A stretch of DNA of 60,265 nt from Candidatus Gastranaerophilales bacterium (GCA_910588555.1 CAJUPC010000002.1:17265-77529), one strand, 5' to 3'; counted from the first letter of the stretch, positions 1-8,722 are shown. Notes: generated by a model not told the origin, from the sequence alone. Numbers and translations are program-made.

Positions 1-60
1 TACAATTCTAAAAGATACGACAACATTTCTTAATACATATAATCAGTGTATGGAAAAACA

Positions 61-113
61 AAAACAACAAAAAACCTAGAGCACTATGACAAACAGGAAG
101 TGTTCTCTAGGTT
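61..113 (-). terminator. Rho-independent terminator of the efflux operon
   Basis: A 9-bp stem (73-81 with 105-113) is followed on the minus strand by a T-rich run. It lies just downstream of the stop of the MFS transporter gene, so it probably ends the marR-emrA-emrB-type transcript. Confidence 0.75.
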
Positions 114-166
114 GTACATTATCATTATGTACTATTTTTCAACATTTGTCAAGTGTTAAACTATAT

Positions 167-1702
167 TTAATCATGTTTTAACTTTTTAATCATAAACATC
201 AAAGGGATTACCGCAAAGCAAAGAAGCCCGAATATTCTGAATGAATCTATAAAAGCCCACAGCGTTGATTGTTTTATCAACTGTCCGTACTGCGAATACT
301 GTGCCATATATTGAGCTACAGAACCCTCTGTGTATTGCATTAAGGCCCCAGCTGTCGATTGAACGCGTTCGATAAACGCTGGGTTAAGCTCATGCATTTT
401 GCCGACTAACATATACTGATGCATTTGCGCAAAACGTGTTAGCATTGTTGCAACCAAAGACGTTCCGATTGCACTGCCGATATTTTTCAGTAAGTTTTGA
501 AGCCCTGTTGCATTTGTCATCTGGTCATTTCTTAATGTCGCAACAGACAGGTTCATAATCGGAACCATTGAAAGACCCATACCTAAACCCATAAAGAAGT
601 TCGGAACCGCAATATTCATATTAGATATTTGCAAATTCAAAGAACCGAAAACCAAACTTGCGCCACCGATTAAAGAAAGTCCGATTATAACAAACAATCT
701 GTTATCAATTTTGTTTGACATTGTAGCTGTAATAACCATTGCAAGCATACTTCCAAAACCTCTCGGCATCATGGTTGCACCGCTTAAAAACGCAGTATAA
801 CCCATCATACTTTGCAAAAATTGAGGCAGAATTGCCAGAGAAGCATACAAAACAGCCTGAATTACAACCTGAATTATCGTACCTGCAGAAAAGTTTCTGT
901 CTTTAAATACTGATAAATCAACAAGGGAATTTTTATTGGTTAACTGCGAATGGAAAAATAAAACACACGCAATCATAGAAACTCCGAATGTCCAGCAAAT
1001 CCATGGTGCATTAAACCAATCGGCGTTGTTACCTTTATCCAAAACAGTTTGCAGTGTTACAAGCCATATTGTCAAATATAAAAACCCTTTTCCGTCAATT
1101 TTTACATTCTTTTGTTTTCTTGCATACGGAGGATCTTCAATAAGTTTTTTTGAAAAAATTGCAGCCACACAGCCAAATGGAACATTTATATAAAAAATCC
1201 ACGGCCAAGACCAGTTATCAGTAATCCATCCGCCGAGAACCGGTCCGATAATCGGCGCCAAAATTACGCCCATACCGAAAACTGACATAGCAAGTCCGCG
1301 TTTTTCTTTCGGAAAAGCTTCAAGCATAATAGCCTGCGAAATCGGCAAAATGCCGCCGCCGCCAAAACCTTGCAAAATACGTGCAAAAATCATAAACTCA
1401 ATATTTTTTGCCATACCGCAAAGCATTGAAGCTACGGTAAATAATAAAATACTTATAATAAAAAAGTTTTTACGTCCGAAAACCTTACCGAAAAAATCCA
1501 CGGCAGGAATTACGATACCCGCAGCAATAAGATAAGATGTTAAAATCCACATACTCTCATCACGAGTAGCAGAAAAACTTCCTGCCATGTGAGGCAGCGC
1601 AACATTACCGATTGTACCGTCGAGCACGTATATAAATACGGCAACCATAACGGGTATAACCATTATCCAGGGGTTTACAGCGGGTTTCCATTCTTGTTCC
1701 AT
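167..1702 (-). CDS. DHA2-family MFS multidrug efflux transporter (EmrB/QacA type)
   Basis: 511 aa, the usual length for a 14-helix DHA2 drug:H+ antiporter. Family motifs are visible: LDGTIGNVALP in helix 1 and the motif-C region APIIGPVLGGWITD near residue 150. It should sit in the inner membrane and work with the HlyD-type adaptor upstream and the divergent TolC-like protein as a tripartite pump. The start has an SD (GGAGAAAA) and lies 42 nt after the adaptor's stop. Substrate cannot be told from sequence. Confidence 0.93.
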   Translation of the reverse strand: MEQEWKPAVNPWIMVIPVMVAVFIYVLDGTIGNVALPHMAGSFSATRDESMWILTSYLIAAGIVIPAVDFFGKVFGRKNFFIISILLFTVASMLCGMAKNIEFMIFARILQGFGGGGILPISQAIMLEAFPKEKRGLAMSVFGMGVILAPIIGPVLGGWITDNWSWPWIFYINVPFGCVAAIFSKKLIEDPPYARKQKNVKIDGKGFLYLTIWLVTLQTVLDKGNNADWFNAPWICWTFGVSMIACVLFFHSQLTNKNSLVDLSVFKDRNFSAGTIIQVVIQAVLYASLAILPQFLQSMMGYTAFLSGATMMPRGFGSMLAMVITATMSNKIDNRLFVIIGLSLIGGASLVFGSLNLQISNMNIAVPNFFMGLGMGLSMVPIMNLSVATLRNDQMTNATGLQNLLKNIGSAIGTSLVATMLTRFAQMHQYMLVGKMHELNPAFIERVQSTAGALMQYTEGSVAQYMAQYSQYGQLIKQSTLWAFIDSFRIFGLLCFAVIPLMFMIKKLKHD

Positions 1703-1744
1703 TTATTTTCTCCACAAAATTTAAGAGCCTTAAAGGCTCCTAAA

Positions 1745-2734
1745 TTATTTAACTCTTACTTTCGGTACTACTGACATTCCAGGAACGATATTAAATTCGT
1801 TCGGGTCAATTTCTTCCGTAAAAATGATTTTAACAGGAATTCTCTGTACGATTTTAACAAATGAACCTACAGCATTTTCAGGCGGGAATAAACTTGATTT
1901 TGCACCTGAAGCTCTTTGAATACTGTCAACTTTACCTTTAAAAGTTTTATTCGGGTAGGTATCAATTTTAATATCAACTTCCTGTCCTGCTTTCATATTG
2001 CGAAGCTGATTTTCTTTAAAGTTTGCAACAATCCAAACATCTTCCGGAACTATTACAAATAAAGGTGTTCCGACATTTACATACATACCTTTTTCAACAC
2101 GTCTTGAAGAAACGGTGCCTGTTTGAGGCGCGTAAATATTTGTGTATTCAAGATTTAATTTTGCTTTATCTTTTAAAGCTTTAATTTCTTTTAAATCAGC
2201 GTCAGCAACTTTATTTCCGCCTTGAGAAAGCAAACTTTCTTCTGCTTGAGTTAAATTAGCCTGTGCAGCATCGTATTTTGCCTGAGCATTATCTAAAGTC
2301 TGTTTTGAGACTGCGCCTTCTGCATATAAATTTTTGTATCTGTCCAAATCTTTTTTTGCAGTATCAATATTAGACTGCATAGCTTTAAAATTAGCCTGTG
2401 CATTTTTTTGGTTTAAAAGAGTTTTTTCATATCTTGCCTCTGCCTGTGCCAGAGCTATCTCGTAATCAGCAGGATCAATTTTAGCAACCAAATCACCTTC
2501 ATTAACTTTTTGGTTGTCAGTGATTAATACATCAGTAATCTGCCCTGCAACACGAGGTGCAACTTGAACTGTTGTTGTTTCAACATACGCATCATCTGTT
2601 GACTGATACATCAATGCGTCATGTATAAAAAATACTGCAGCTATTGCAATTACTGCACCTACACCGAGTGCAATAAATCTTTTAAACGGTTTATGTTCTT
2701 GTTTTATTTCTTCTGTTTGTTCAATATTTTCCAT
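1745..2734 (-). CDS. HlyD/EmrA-family membrane fusion protein of drug efflux pump
   Basis: 329 aa. An N-terminal cytoplasmic stub is followed by one membrane helix (about residues 22-42), a biotinyl-lipoyl half-motif, a long Ala/Gln/Lys-rich coiled-coil hairpin (about 85-190) and a C-terminal beta-barrel domain. This is the EmrA architecture; the protein links the MFS pump to the outer-membrane channel. It lies between the MarR gene (10 nt away) and the transporter, so the three form one operon. Confidence 0.92.
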   Translation of the reverse strand: MENIEQTEEIKQEHKPFKRFIALGVGAVIAIAAVFFIHDALMYQSTDDAYVETTTVQVAPRVAGQITDVLITDNQKVNEGDLVAKIDPADYEIALAQAEARYEKTLLNQKNAQANFKAMQSNIDTAKKDLDRYKNLYAEGAVSKQTLDNAQAKYDAAQANLTQAEESLLSQGGNKVADADLKEIKALKDKAKLNLEYTNIYAPQTGTVSSRRVEKGMYVNVGTPLFVIVPEDVWIVANFKENQLRNMKAGQEVDIKIDTYPNKTFKGKVDSIQRASGAKSSLFPPENAVGSFVKIVQRIPVKIIFTEEIDPNEFNIVPGMSVVPKVRVK

Positions 2735-2744
2735 TTTTACCTCA

Positions 2745-3215
2745 TTATATATTTGTTTCTACCCTTTGCTCCAATTCAAGCCTAAAAGCTTTTAGCACAG
2801 TTTGTACTTTTACCCAAGTTTCATCGGGAATTTTATTAGTAACATTTTCAAAATAGTGCTTAATCTTATTATTTATAAAATTTAGTTCATTATAACCTTT
2901 TTCGGTAATCCCCATTTTTTTTACCAGTCTGTTATTTTTGGTGTCAATAAATCTTGTAATAAATCCTTTTTGTTCCAGCGTATCTAAAATTCTTCCTGTA
3001 TTTGCTCTATCTTTAATAATAAGTTTAGCCAAATCTCTCTGACAAATTCCCGCATTAATAGAAATTGTATCCAATGCGGCGTATTCATCCATTGTAATTC
3101 CTATTTCCAACTTTTCAAAAAGTTTTTTGGTCAAAATTTTCATAAGCCTTGATGTTTGTTCAAGCTCATAATGAATACTGTCCGTATAATGTTCTAATTT
3201 TTTATCGATACCCAT
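2745..3215 (-). CDS. MarR-family transcriptional regulator
   Basis: 156 aa with the MarR winged-helix layout: N-terminal dimerisation helix, recognition region (QRDLAKLIIKDRANTGRILD) and wing with NNRLVKKMGITEKG. First gene of the efflux operon and divergent from the TolC-like gene. By analogy to EmrR/MprA it probably represses the operon and perhaps the divergent gene through the inverted repeat at 3245-3276. Confidence 0.9.
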   Translation of the reverse strand: MGIDKKLEHYTDSIHYELEQTSRLMKILTKKLFEKLEIGITMDEYAALDTISINAGICQRDLAKLIIKDRANTGRILDTLEQKGFITRFIDTKNNRLVKKMGITEKGYNELNFINNKIKHYFENVTNKIPDETWVKVQTVLKAFRLELEQRVETNI

Positions 3216-3244
3216 TTTCTATTCTTCATTATTATTATACTATG

Positions 3245-3296
3245 TGTTGTAAAAAAAATATGTTGCATTTACAACAATATTATGCTAACATACTAT
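3245..3296. promoter_or_regulatory. Divergent promoter region with MarR-type operator
   Basis: A 9-bp inverted repeat (TGTTGTAAA 3245-3253 / TTTACAACA 3268-3276) lies between marR and the TolC-like gene. TTTACA in the right arm (3268-3273) is 17 nt from TACTAT (3291-3296), a plausible promoter for the rightward gene that bound MarR would block. A TATAAT box for the leftward gene lies near 3233-3240. Operator identity is inferred from position and symmetry. Confidence 0.55.
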
Positions 3297-3338
3297 TATT
3301 GAAAAAGCAATAGTTTATTTGAGAGGAATTGTAAAACA

Positions 3339-4736
3339 TTGAAAAAGATAATAACAACAACATTATTGGCAAGTTTAATAAGTTTAAATATCGCACCTGT
3401 TTTTGCTGACTCACCTCAGCCGAAACAATTCAAAAGCATGGTTAGCAAAAATAAAAAAGCTCCCGACGAAAACTATAAATTTGCATATATAAATATGAAC
3501 TGGTGGGATAATTTTAACGATGATATCTTGAACAGTTATATTGAAAAAGCAGTTATGAACAACTACGATTTGAAAATGGCAACTTTGAATGTTGATGAGT
3601 ATTATCAAAACGTAAGAGCACAGTTTGCAAGCGAATTGCCTTCTATGACAGCCGGACTCGGACCTGCATTCTACAAAGCTCCCGGTATGACAAAAACAAC
3701 ATCATCTATCGGACTTCCCATGATTGTTCAGTATGAAGCAGATATTTTCTTGAAAAACCATGACAAAACAAAATCCGTTAAAAAACTTTACGAAGGTTCA
3801 AAAACAGATGAGCGCGCAGCATATATTGCTATTGCATCAGCTGTCGGAACAGCTTATTTCAATATCGTAAAACTTGATAAAATGATTTCTCTTCAAGAAA
3901 ATATTGTAAACGCAAGACAAGATATTTATAACCTTATGTTAAGCAGAAACAAAGAGGGTTTAACCTCAACTGCCGATACAATTAAGGCAAACAAAGCTTT
4001 AGTTCAGGGCCAAACAGATTTAATCGAGTTGAAAAAGCAAAAAGAACAGCTTCTTCATCAATTCTGTGTTTTAATCGGTGAAAACCCCGAAAATGCAAAC
4101 ACTATTACTAGAAATTCTCTTGACAGTATGAACTATCAGCTTGCAATTCCAAATGAAATTCCGTCAGAAATCATTACACACAGGCCTGATTATCTCAAAG
4201 CCGAATTAATGGTTGAAAAAGCAGGAATTGATGTTAGAGTTGCAAAAAAAGAATTCTTGCCGTCAATAAATATTTTAGGCGGCGGCTTGTTTAGTGCAGG
4301 CGATTTTGGCAGCTTGTTTACTACAAAAAATATGCTCTTAGGTGTTGCAGGCGGTATTATGGCACCGTTATTTCAAGGCGGTTCTTTAAAAGCTAATTTA
4401 AGATTGAAAAAAGCAACTTACGAAAGAGTTTTGCAAAACTACTACAAAACTAACCTGACAGCAATCCAAGAAGTTAATGACGCACTTGTAGCTTCAAGAC
4501 TCGACAAAGAGAAAATGACGCAGACAGAAAAACAATATAACTTGGAAAAAGATGACTACAAATACAACGAACTGAAATACAATCAAGGTACAATTTCAAA
4601 ACTTGATTTAATCCAGTATCAGGAAAATCTTTTGACCATAGAAAAACTTGTTGCGCAACAAAAAGTTGAATGTATGGCAGATGCAATAAGTCTATACAAA
4701 GCAACAGGAAGCAAGCCTTATGACTATGTAAACTAG
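3339..4736 (+). CDS. TolC-family outer membrane efflux protein
   Basis: 465 aa with a signal peptide (about residues 1-24) ending in VFA-DS and no lipobox Cys. Two repeats of the outer-membrane-efflux-protein fold follow, with long helices and the typical late motif APLFQGGSLKANLRLKKA. It starts at TTG with a GAGGAA ribosome binding site. Divergent from marR-emrAB and presumably their outer-membrane exit channel. It shows that the host has an outer membrane. Confidence 0.9.
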   Translation: MKKIITTTLLASLISLNIAPVFADSPQPKQFKSMVSKNKKAPDENYKFAYINMNWWDNFNDDILNSYIEKAVMNNYDLKMATLNVDEYYQNVRAQFASELPSMTAGLGPAFYKAPGMTKTTSSIGLPMIVQYEADIFLKNHDKTKSVKKLYEGSKTDERAAYIAIASAVGTAYFNIVKLDKMISLQENIVNARQDIYNLMLSRNKEGLTSTADTIKANKALVQGQTDLIELKKQKEQLLHQFCVLIGENPENANTITRNSLDSMNYQLAIPNEIPSEIITHRPDYLKAELMVEKAGIDVRVAKKEFLPSINILGGGLFSAGDFGSLFTTKNMLLGVAGGIMAPLFQGGSLKANLRLKKATYERVLQNYYKTNLTAIQEVNDALVASRLDKEKMTQTEKQYNLEKDDYKYNELKYNQGTISKLDLIQYQENLLTIEKLVAQQKVECMADAISLYKATGSKPYDYVN

Positions 4737-4794
4737 GAGCTTGCACACAAAAACATATAATCATCACCTCTTTACTTTAAGCTTTAAAGTAATG

Positions 4795-4827
4795 TACCGG
4801 GAAACCTCACTATTCCCGGTATTTTTT
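4795..4827 (+). terminator. Rho-independent terminator after tolC-like gene
   Basis: Perfect 9-bp stem TACCGGGAA/TTCCCGGTA with an 8-9-nt loop, followed by T7. Confidence 0.88.
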
Positions 4828-4912
4828 TGACTTACAAAACATTTATCCAAAACTTGCACTTGACAAAAAGCCACAGCCCGAGGCTTGTAAAACTTATACA
4901 AAATTGGAACAC

Positions 4913-4941
4913 TTGACAAAAAACAAGTTATAGTAAATAAT
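4913..4941 (+). promoter_or_regulatory. Sigma-70 type promoter of the poly-C micro-ORF
   Basis: TTGACA (4913-4918), 17-nt spacer, AATAAT (4936-4941). Predicted transcript start is near 4948, upstream of the SD of the micro-ORF. Confidence 0.55.
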
Positions 4942-4966
4942 GAGTTAAAGTACAGGAGGCATTTAC

Positions 4967-5041
4967 ATGGCAAAAATTTTGTATAATTTTTCTGAAACCT
5001 TTGTGCCATGCTGTGATTGCCCCCCCCCCGAAGCTCTGTAA
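4967..5041 (+). CDS. 24-aa peptide ORF with C10 homopolymer (hypothetical)
   Basis: ATG at 4967 follows an AGGAGG site by 8 nt and a good promoter. The peptide is MAKILYNFSETFVPCCDCPPPEAL: a Cys-rich stretch and Pro codons made by ten consecutive C (5020-5029). A one-base change in tract length would move the stop and give a longer alternative tail. No homology recognised. It could also be a short leader peptide for something downstream. Confidence 0.35.
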   Translation: MAKILYNFSETFVPCCDCPPPEAL

Positions 5042-5066
5042 TTTTAAGATGTTCAGGCTTATTGTT

Positions 5067-5097
5067 CACCGTTTTTTTTATTACAAACGGTGATTTT
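5067..5097 (+). terminator. Possible terminator after the micro-ORF
   Basis: 8-bp stem CACCGTTT/AAACGGTG (5067-5074/5085-5092) with a weak T tail (ATTTTG). Separates the micro-ORF from the prepilin-like gene. Confidence 0.5.
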
Positions 5098-5121
5098 GTG
5101 TTGCAGAGTTTTTCAGGAGGC

Positions 5122-5149
5122 TTGTATTGTTAATAAAAAATGTTATAAT
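5122..5149 (+). promoter_or_regulatory. Promoter of the prepilin-like gene
   Basis: TTGTAT (5122-5127), 16-nt spacer, TATAAT (5144-5149) preceded by TG. The predicted start near 5156 gives a leader of about 30 nt with AAGGAT as ribosome binding site. Confidence 0.65.
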
Positions 5150-5186
5150 AGTGATACAGTACTTCACCGGAAGAGAAAGGATAGTA

Positions 5187-6254
5187 ATGAAAAAACTTTA
5201 TGCATTTACTTTAGCAGAACTTTTAATCACTTTAGCAATCATTGGTGTGGTTGCGGCTGTTGTGTTGCCTAGTTTAATGACTAATATTAATGACAAGGTT
5301 AACGCAGAAAAAATTAGGAGTACAAAGTATAAGTTTACTAAAGCTACGGACCACATGAAATCATTAGGGCTGATTGGACCGTATAATTCTACTGATGATT
5401 TTGTGGATGAACTGCAAAAGTATTTTAAGATTGCTAAGCGTTGCGATGCTAATCATTTAAGAGCCTGCTGGCCCACTGATACCGTGAAACTTGATAACGG
5501 GAAAGAATGGAATATTGCTGATACTAAAACAGGTAAAAATCTTAAAATGGAAAAGAATGATTTCAGTGATTATACTAGTGATAATGTTGGGATTATTACT
5601 GCTGACGGCACACCGATGATTTTAAGTTATAACAAGAAATGTCAAGCGTTAGACCCAATGAAAACTTATGAGTGGTCTACTTCTAACGGTAAGCCTGAAA
5701 CTAATGCTACGGCTGGATGTGTTGCGGCGGTATTTGAAATCAACGGACACAGCAGACCGAATACTTTTAGAAAAGATGTTGTGGCATTTAACGCAAATGG
5801 ACTTGGCAATGCTTGCACAATTGAAATAGACGGTAAATGTTTTGGTACACCGTTTAAACCAACACCGATGAAATATTCTGAATGTGCTGGAGAAAATGCA
5901 ACATCTTCATGGCATACAACAGAAGCAGGAAGTTATGCTAAATCATTAGGGATAGAGGAATGTTACTTTACTGCTGATTACTGGGCAGGAGTTGTTAAAC
6001 AATGCGGCGGTATACAAAATTTGCCAACTATGAAGGATATAGAAAAATTGGAAAGCATATTTTATGATAATTACAAATACAATGGGAAAGGCACTGAATT
6101 TGGTTTTCCTGAACCGGAATTCTACGTTTGGTCTGCAGATGTACTTGATGCTACGACCACAAGATACATGATTTTCAGAACTGAATATGGCCTCAATTGG
6201 AACTCCCAAGCTCGCAATTTTAGCCAGTTTTTGGGATTATGTCTAACTGAGTAA
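5187..6254 (+). CDS. Type IV pilin / type II secretion pseudopilin-like protein
   Basis: 355 aa from the ATG at 5187. The N-terminus MKKLYA-FTLAELLITLAIIGVVAAVV is a class-III prepilin signal: short charged leader, cleavage before Phe, Glu at mature position 5, then a hydrophobic helix. The rest is a large Cys-containing globular domain with no motif I recognise. Such proteins are numerous in Gastranaerophilales. Could be a minor pilin, a pseudopilin or an exported protein that uses the pilin pathway. Confidence 0.8.
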   Translation: MKKLYAFTLAELLITLAIIGVVAAVVLPSLMTNINDKVNAEKIRSTKYKFTKATDHMKSLGLIGPYNSTDDFVDELQKYFKIAKRCDANHLRACWPTDTVKLDNGKEWNIADTKTGKNLKMEKNDFSDYTSDNVGIITADGTPMILSYNKKCQALDPMKTYEWSTSNGKPETNATAGCVAAVFEINGHSRPNTFRKDVVAFNANGLGNACTIEIDGKCFGTPFKPTPMKYSECAGENATSSWHTTEAGSYAKSLGIEECYFTADYWAGVVKQCGGIQNLPTMKDIEKLESIFYDNYKYNGKGTEFGFPEPEFYVWSADVLDATTTRYMIFRTEYGLNWNSQARNFSQFLGLCLTE

Positions 6255-6270
6255 TCATTCAATAATTCTA

Positions 6271-6303
6271 ATAGACGGGAAAAGTTTTTTCCGTCTATTT
6301 TTT
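6271..6303 (+). terminator. Rho-independent terminator, overlaps the der stop codon
   Basis: 8-bp stem ATAGACGG/CCGTCTAT followed by T7. The TAG stop of the convergent der gene lies inside the right arm. Confidence 0.85.
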
Positions 6304-7620
6304 ATCAGAACGCTCTCTTACTGATATTTTTATCGGTGTACCGAAAAATCCGAATGCTTCACGCAATTTGTTTTCGATATAGCGTTTGTAATGGTCTTTC
6401 ATCAAATCTGCATTATTTGCAAAGATTACAATATGCGGCGGCTGAACACCTGTTTGAGTTACATACATAATCTTCAAGCGTTTGCCTTTTGATGACGCTG
6501 GAGGATTTAGCATATAAGCCTCTTTAATAATTTTATTTAACAAACCTGTTGAAATACGTTTTGTGCATTCAGAATAAACATCTTCTGCTTCTACAAAGAT
6601 TTGATTTAGCCTTTGTTTCGTTACCGCAGAAATATAAATTTTCGGTGCGAATTCCAAAAACGGAATATCATTTGCTAGTTTTTTGTTATATTCATTTACT
6701 GAATTTGATTTTTTATCTTCTACCAAATCCCATTTGTTAATCGCAATAATCAAACCTTTTCCTGCTTCCATAATAATGGAGGCAATTTTTTTGTCCTGAT
6801 CGGAAATTCCCTCAGTTGCATCTATTACTAAAAGTGCAACATCGCAATCTCTGATAGAACGTATTGCTCTGTCAACAGCAAATTTTTCAACGCCCCAATC
6901 AACTTTTGATTTTTTTCTTATACCTGCAGTGTCTACAATTACAAATTCTCTGTCTTTGTATGTAATATAACTGTCAATACTATCGCGAGTTGTACCTGAA
7001 ACATCAGAAACAATTACCCGGTTTTCGTTTAACAAAGCGTTTACAATAGATGATTTTCCCGCATTAGGACGTCCGACAATAGCGATTTTTATTGTGTTAT
7101 CTTCTTCCTGTTCAACTTCTCTTGAAAAGTCTTCTGTAACAAGGTCTAACAAATCGCCTACCCCGCCTGAGCCATGAAGCGCAGATATACCTACAGGTTC
7201 ACCGATTGCAAGAGAATAAAAATCATTTACCATTAACAAACTTTCGGGATTGTCTGATTTATTAACTGCAAGAAAAACAGGTTTTCCCGATTGTCTTAAA
7301 ATATTTGCAATATCGTAATCTACAGGATTTACACCCTCTTTTCCGTCAACAATAAAAATAATTTTATCGGCTTCTTCGCAAGCGATTTTAGCCTGATCAA
7401 AAATAGAAAGCATAATTTCATCTTCGTCATCAGGAATAATTCCGCCGGTGTCTATTACTGTAAAAATTTTATTTTGCCATTCGACATCAAAATAAATTCT
7501 GTCGCGCGTTACCCCCGGCAAATCATCAACAATCGAATTTCTCGACCCGATAAGACGGTTTACAAAAGTTGATTTGCCTACATTAGGGCGGCCTACTACT
7601 GCTACAATCGGTTTTCTCAT
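6295..7620 (-). CDS. der: GTPase Der (EngA), ribosome biogenesis
   Basis: 441 aa with the diagnostic tandem G domains: P-loops GRPNVGKST (residues 10-18) and GRPNAGKSS (about 185), switch motifs DTGG and DTAG, NKSD and NKWD, then a C-terminal KH-like domain. Der is a conserved GTPase needed for 50S subunit maturation. The ATG has no SD; an extended -10 (TG-T-TATAAT) lies exactly 6 nt upstream, which suggests a leaderless transcript. Confidence 0.98.
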   Translation of the reverse strand: MRKPIVAVVGRPNVGKSTFVNRLIGSRNSIVDDLPGVTRDRIYFDVEWQNKIFTVIDTGGIIPDDEDEIMLSIFDQAKIACEEADKIIFIVDGKEGVNPVDYDIANILRQSGKPVFLAVNKSDNPESLLMVNDFYSLAIGEPVGISALHGSGGVGDLLDLVTEDFSREVEQEEDNTIKIAIVGRPNAGKSSIVNALLNENRVIVSDVSGTTRDSIDSYITYKDREFVIVDTAGIRKKSKVDWGVEKFAVDRAIRSIRDCDVALLVIDATEGISDQDKKIASIIMEAGKGLIIAINKWDLVEDKKSNSVNEYNKKLANDIPFLEFAPKIYISAVTKQRLNQIFVEAEDVYSECTKRISTGLLNKIIKEAYMLNPPASSKGKRLKIMYVTQTGVQPPHIVIFANNADLMKDHYKRYIENKLREAFGFFGTPIKISVRERSDKK

Positions 7621-7626
7621 AGGATT

Positions 7627-7635
7627 ATTATAACA
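7627..7635 (-). promoter_or_regulatory. Extended -10 of der (leaderless configuration)
   Basis: On the minus strand TGT-TATAAT is followed by 6 nt and then the der ATG, so the predicted +1 is the A of ATG. No convincing -35 box is present because a terminator hairpin lies there. Confidence 0.6.
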
Positions 7636-7636
7636 T

Positions 7637-7670
7637 AAAAAAAGAGAGGTTTTACCTCTCTCTTTTTTTT
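7637..7670. terminator. Bidirectional terminator upstream of der
   Basis: Stem AGAGAGGT/ACCTCTCT flanked by A7 and T8. It ends the minus-strand gene at 7669-8037, whose TAA lies in the T-run, and separates it from der. Confidence 0.8.
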
Positions 7671-8037
7671 AAATAAAAACTTCTGCTACAAGATTTGCCA
7701 TTTCGTCAAACATATTATTCAAAGGCTGTGTTATATCTGCCATAATTGTTTGTTGAATTTGTTCAACCTCTTGTTCAATCGACGATTTTGTATCAACAAT
7801 TTCAGGCGGGACTGCAAAGTCTTCAAACTTGCCATGTTCAAGTTGTGTCAAAAGACTTCGTGAAAAATCTTCTGTATTTCTCAAAGACATCAAAATTGCA
7901 CTGTCAATTCTGAACAAATCCTCTGTGCTGAGTTCTGTCGAAAGCAGCCTCTCCATTCGGTCAATCTCAAATATGTCTTGCATAATACCTGTGGCTGTTG
8001 CATTTGAGTCAATGACTTCTTTAGTTTTTAATCCCAT
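7669..8037 (-). CDS. Hypothetical acidic helical protein, 122 aa
   Basis: No family recognised. It is predicted to be mostly helical and acidic, with no signal peptide or membrane segment. A GGAGG ribosome binding site precedes the ATG. It lies alone between der and the putative origin region and ends at its own terminator. A long upstream leader with secondary structure (8150-8260) may belong to its mRNA. Confidence 0.6.
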   Translation of the reverse strand: MGLKTKEVIDSNATATGIMQDIFEIDRMERLLSTELSTEDLFRIDSAILMSLRNTEDFSRSLLTQLEHGKFEDFAVPPEIVDTKSSIEQEVEQIQQTIMADITQPLNNMFDEMANLVAEVFI

Positions 8038-8149
8038 TTTAAAATTTTACCTCCAAATTTAACTATCGGTAAATTTAATCACGGACTCATTTCAAAAAAA
8101 CTTTAGAAAAAAATCTCATTTGTTACATTTAGTTTACAAATAAAATTTT

Positions 8150-8290
8150 ATAAAATTATATCCAATACCCAATGTGGCGGGTTGAGCGACACACACTTCC
8201 GAGGCAAAAAGAAAGTCTCGCCAATTGACAAGACTTATAAATATACATTTACCCCACATTCTTTATAACACACAATTGTTTTTTTGTCAA
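8150..8290 (-). ncRNA. Possible small RNA or structured leader on the minus strand
   Basis: A good minus-strand promoter is visible: TTGACA (complement of 8285-8290), 17-nt spacer, TATAAA (complement of 8262-8267), +1 near 8255. The transcript would contain an 8-bp hairpin with one wobble (complement of 8217-8240). It could close with AATGTGG/CCACATT (8171-8177 / 8254-8260), although part of that arm overlaps the predicted +1. No Rfam class recognised. It may be the 5' leader of the 7669-8037 gene. Confidence 0.4.
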
Positions 8291-8379
8291 GTATGTCAAT
8301 ATTGAAAATATTTTTAATATATTGGTGAGAGTTTTTTTTGTCAAGCCTGTTAAAAAAAGTTTGCCGCACTTTTCAACAG

Positions 8380-8640
8380 CAAATATATTATTATATAAAA
8401 TATAATAATAATATATTTATATATATAGTAATAATAATAAGCTCCGATTATTTGTAGAAAACCAACGGAAACTTTGACTATAACTGATTTTTAGCTTGTA
8501 GAAAACTTAGTAGAAAATTTGTAGTAAAAATAACGGTTTTTGTAGAAAACTCTTTTTTAATAAAAACCCTGTAGAAAACTCATGAGTTTTCTACAAAACA
8601 GTATATAGTTTTCTACTGTTTTCTACAGAAATTATTATTA
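8380..8640. other. Candidate chromosomal replication origin (oriC)
   Basis: An AT-only stretch (about 8383-8440) is a candidate unwinding element. It is followed by nine copies of TGTAGAAAA / TTTTCTACA in both orientations: exact at 8453, 8497, 8541, 8570, 8587 and 8619; one mismatch at 8509, 8520 and 8609. The 24-bp segment 8571-8594 is a perfect palindrome. TTTTCTACA differs at two positions from the canonical DnaA box TTATCCACA. The region directly precedes dnaN, as in cyanobacterial origins. Confidence 0.65.
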
Positions 8641-8722
8641 CGAAAAGCAAATATTTTATATTTTATTATTTCATTCAAATATTGATTATATATAATAATA
8701 GTAGTAATAAGGGAGTAATAAT

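Noticed and set aside
4764..5069. Minus-strand 101-aa ORF over the intergenic region
   Set aside because: Runs through a terminator, promoter and the C10 tract; no SD and no protein-like pattern.
8453..8627. Regularly repeated TGTAGAAAA units as a CRISPR array
   Set aside because: Units are 9 bp, in both orientations and irregularly spaced; an origin-type box cluster fits better. No cas genes in the window.
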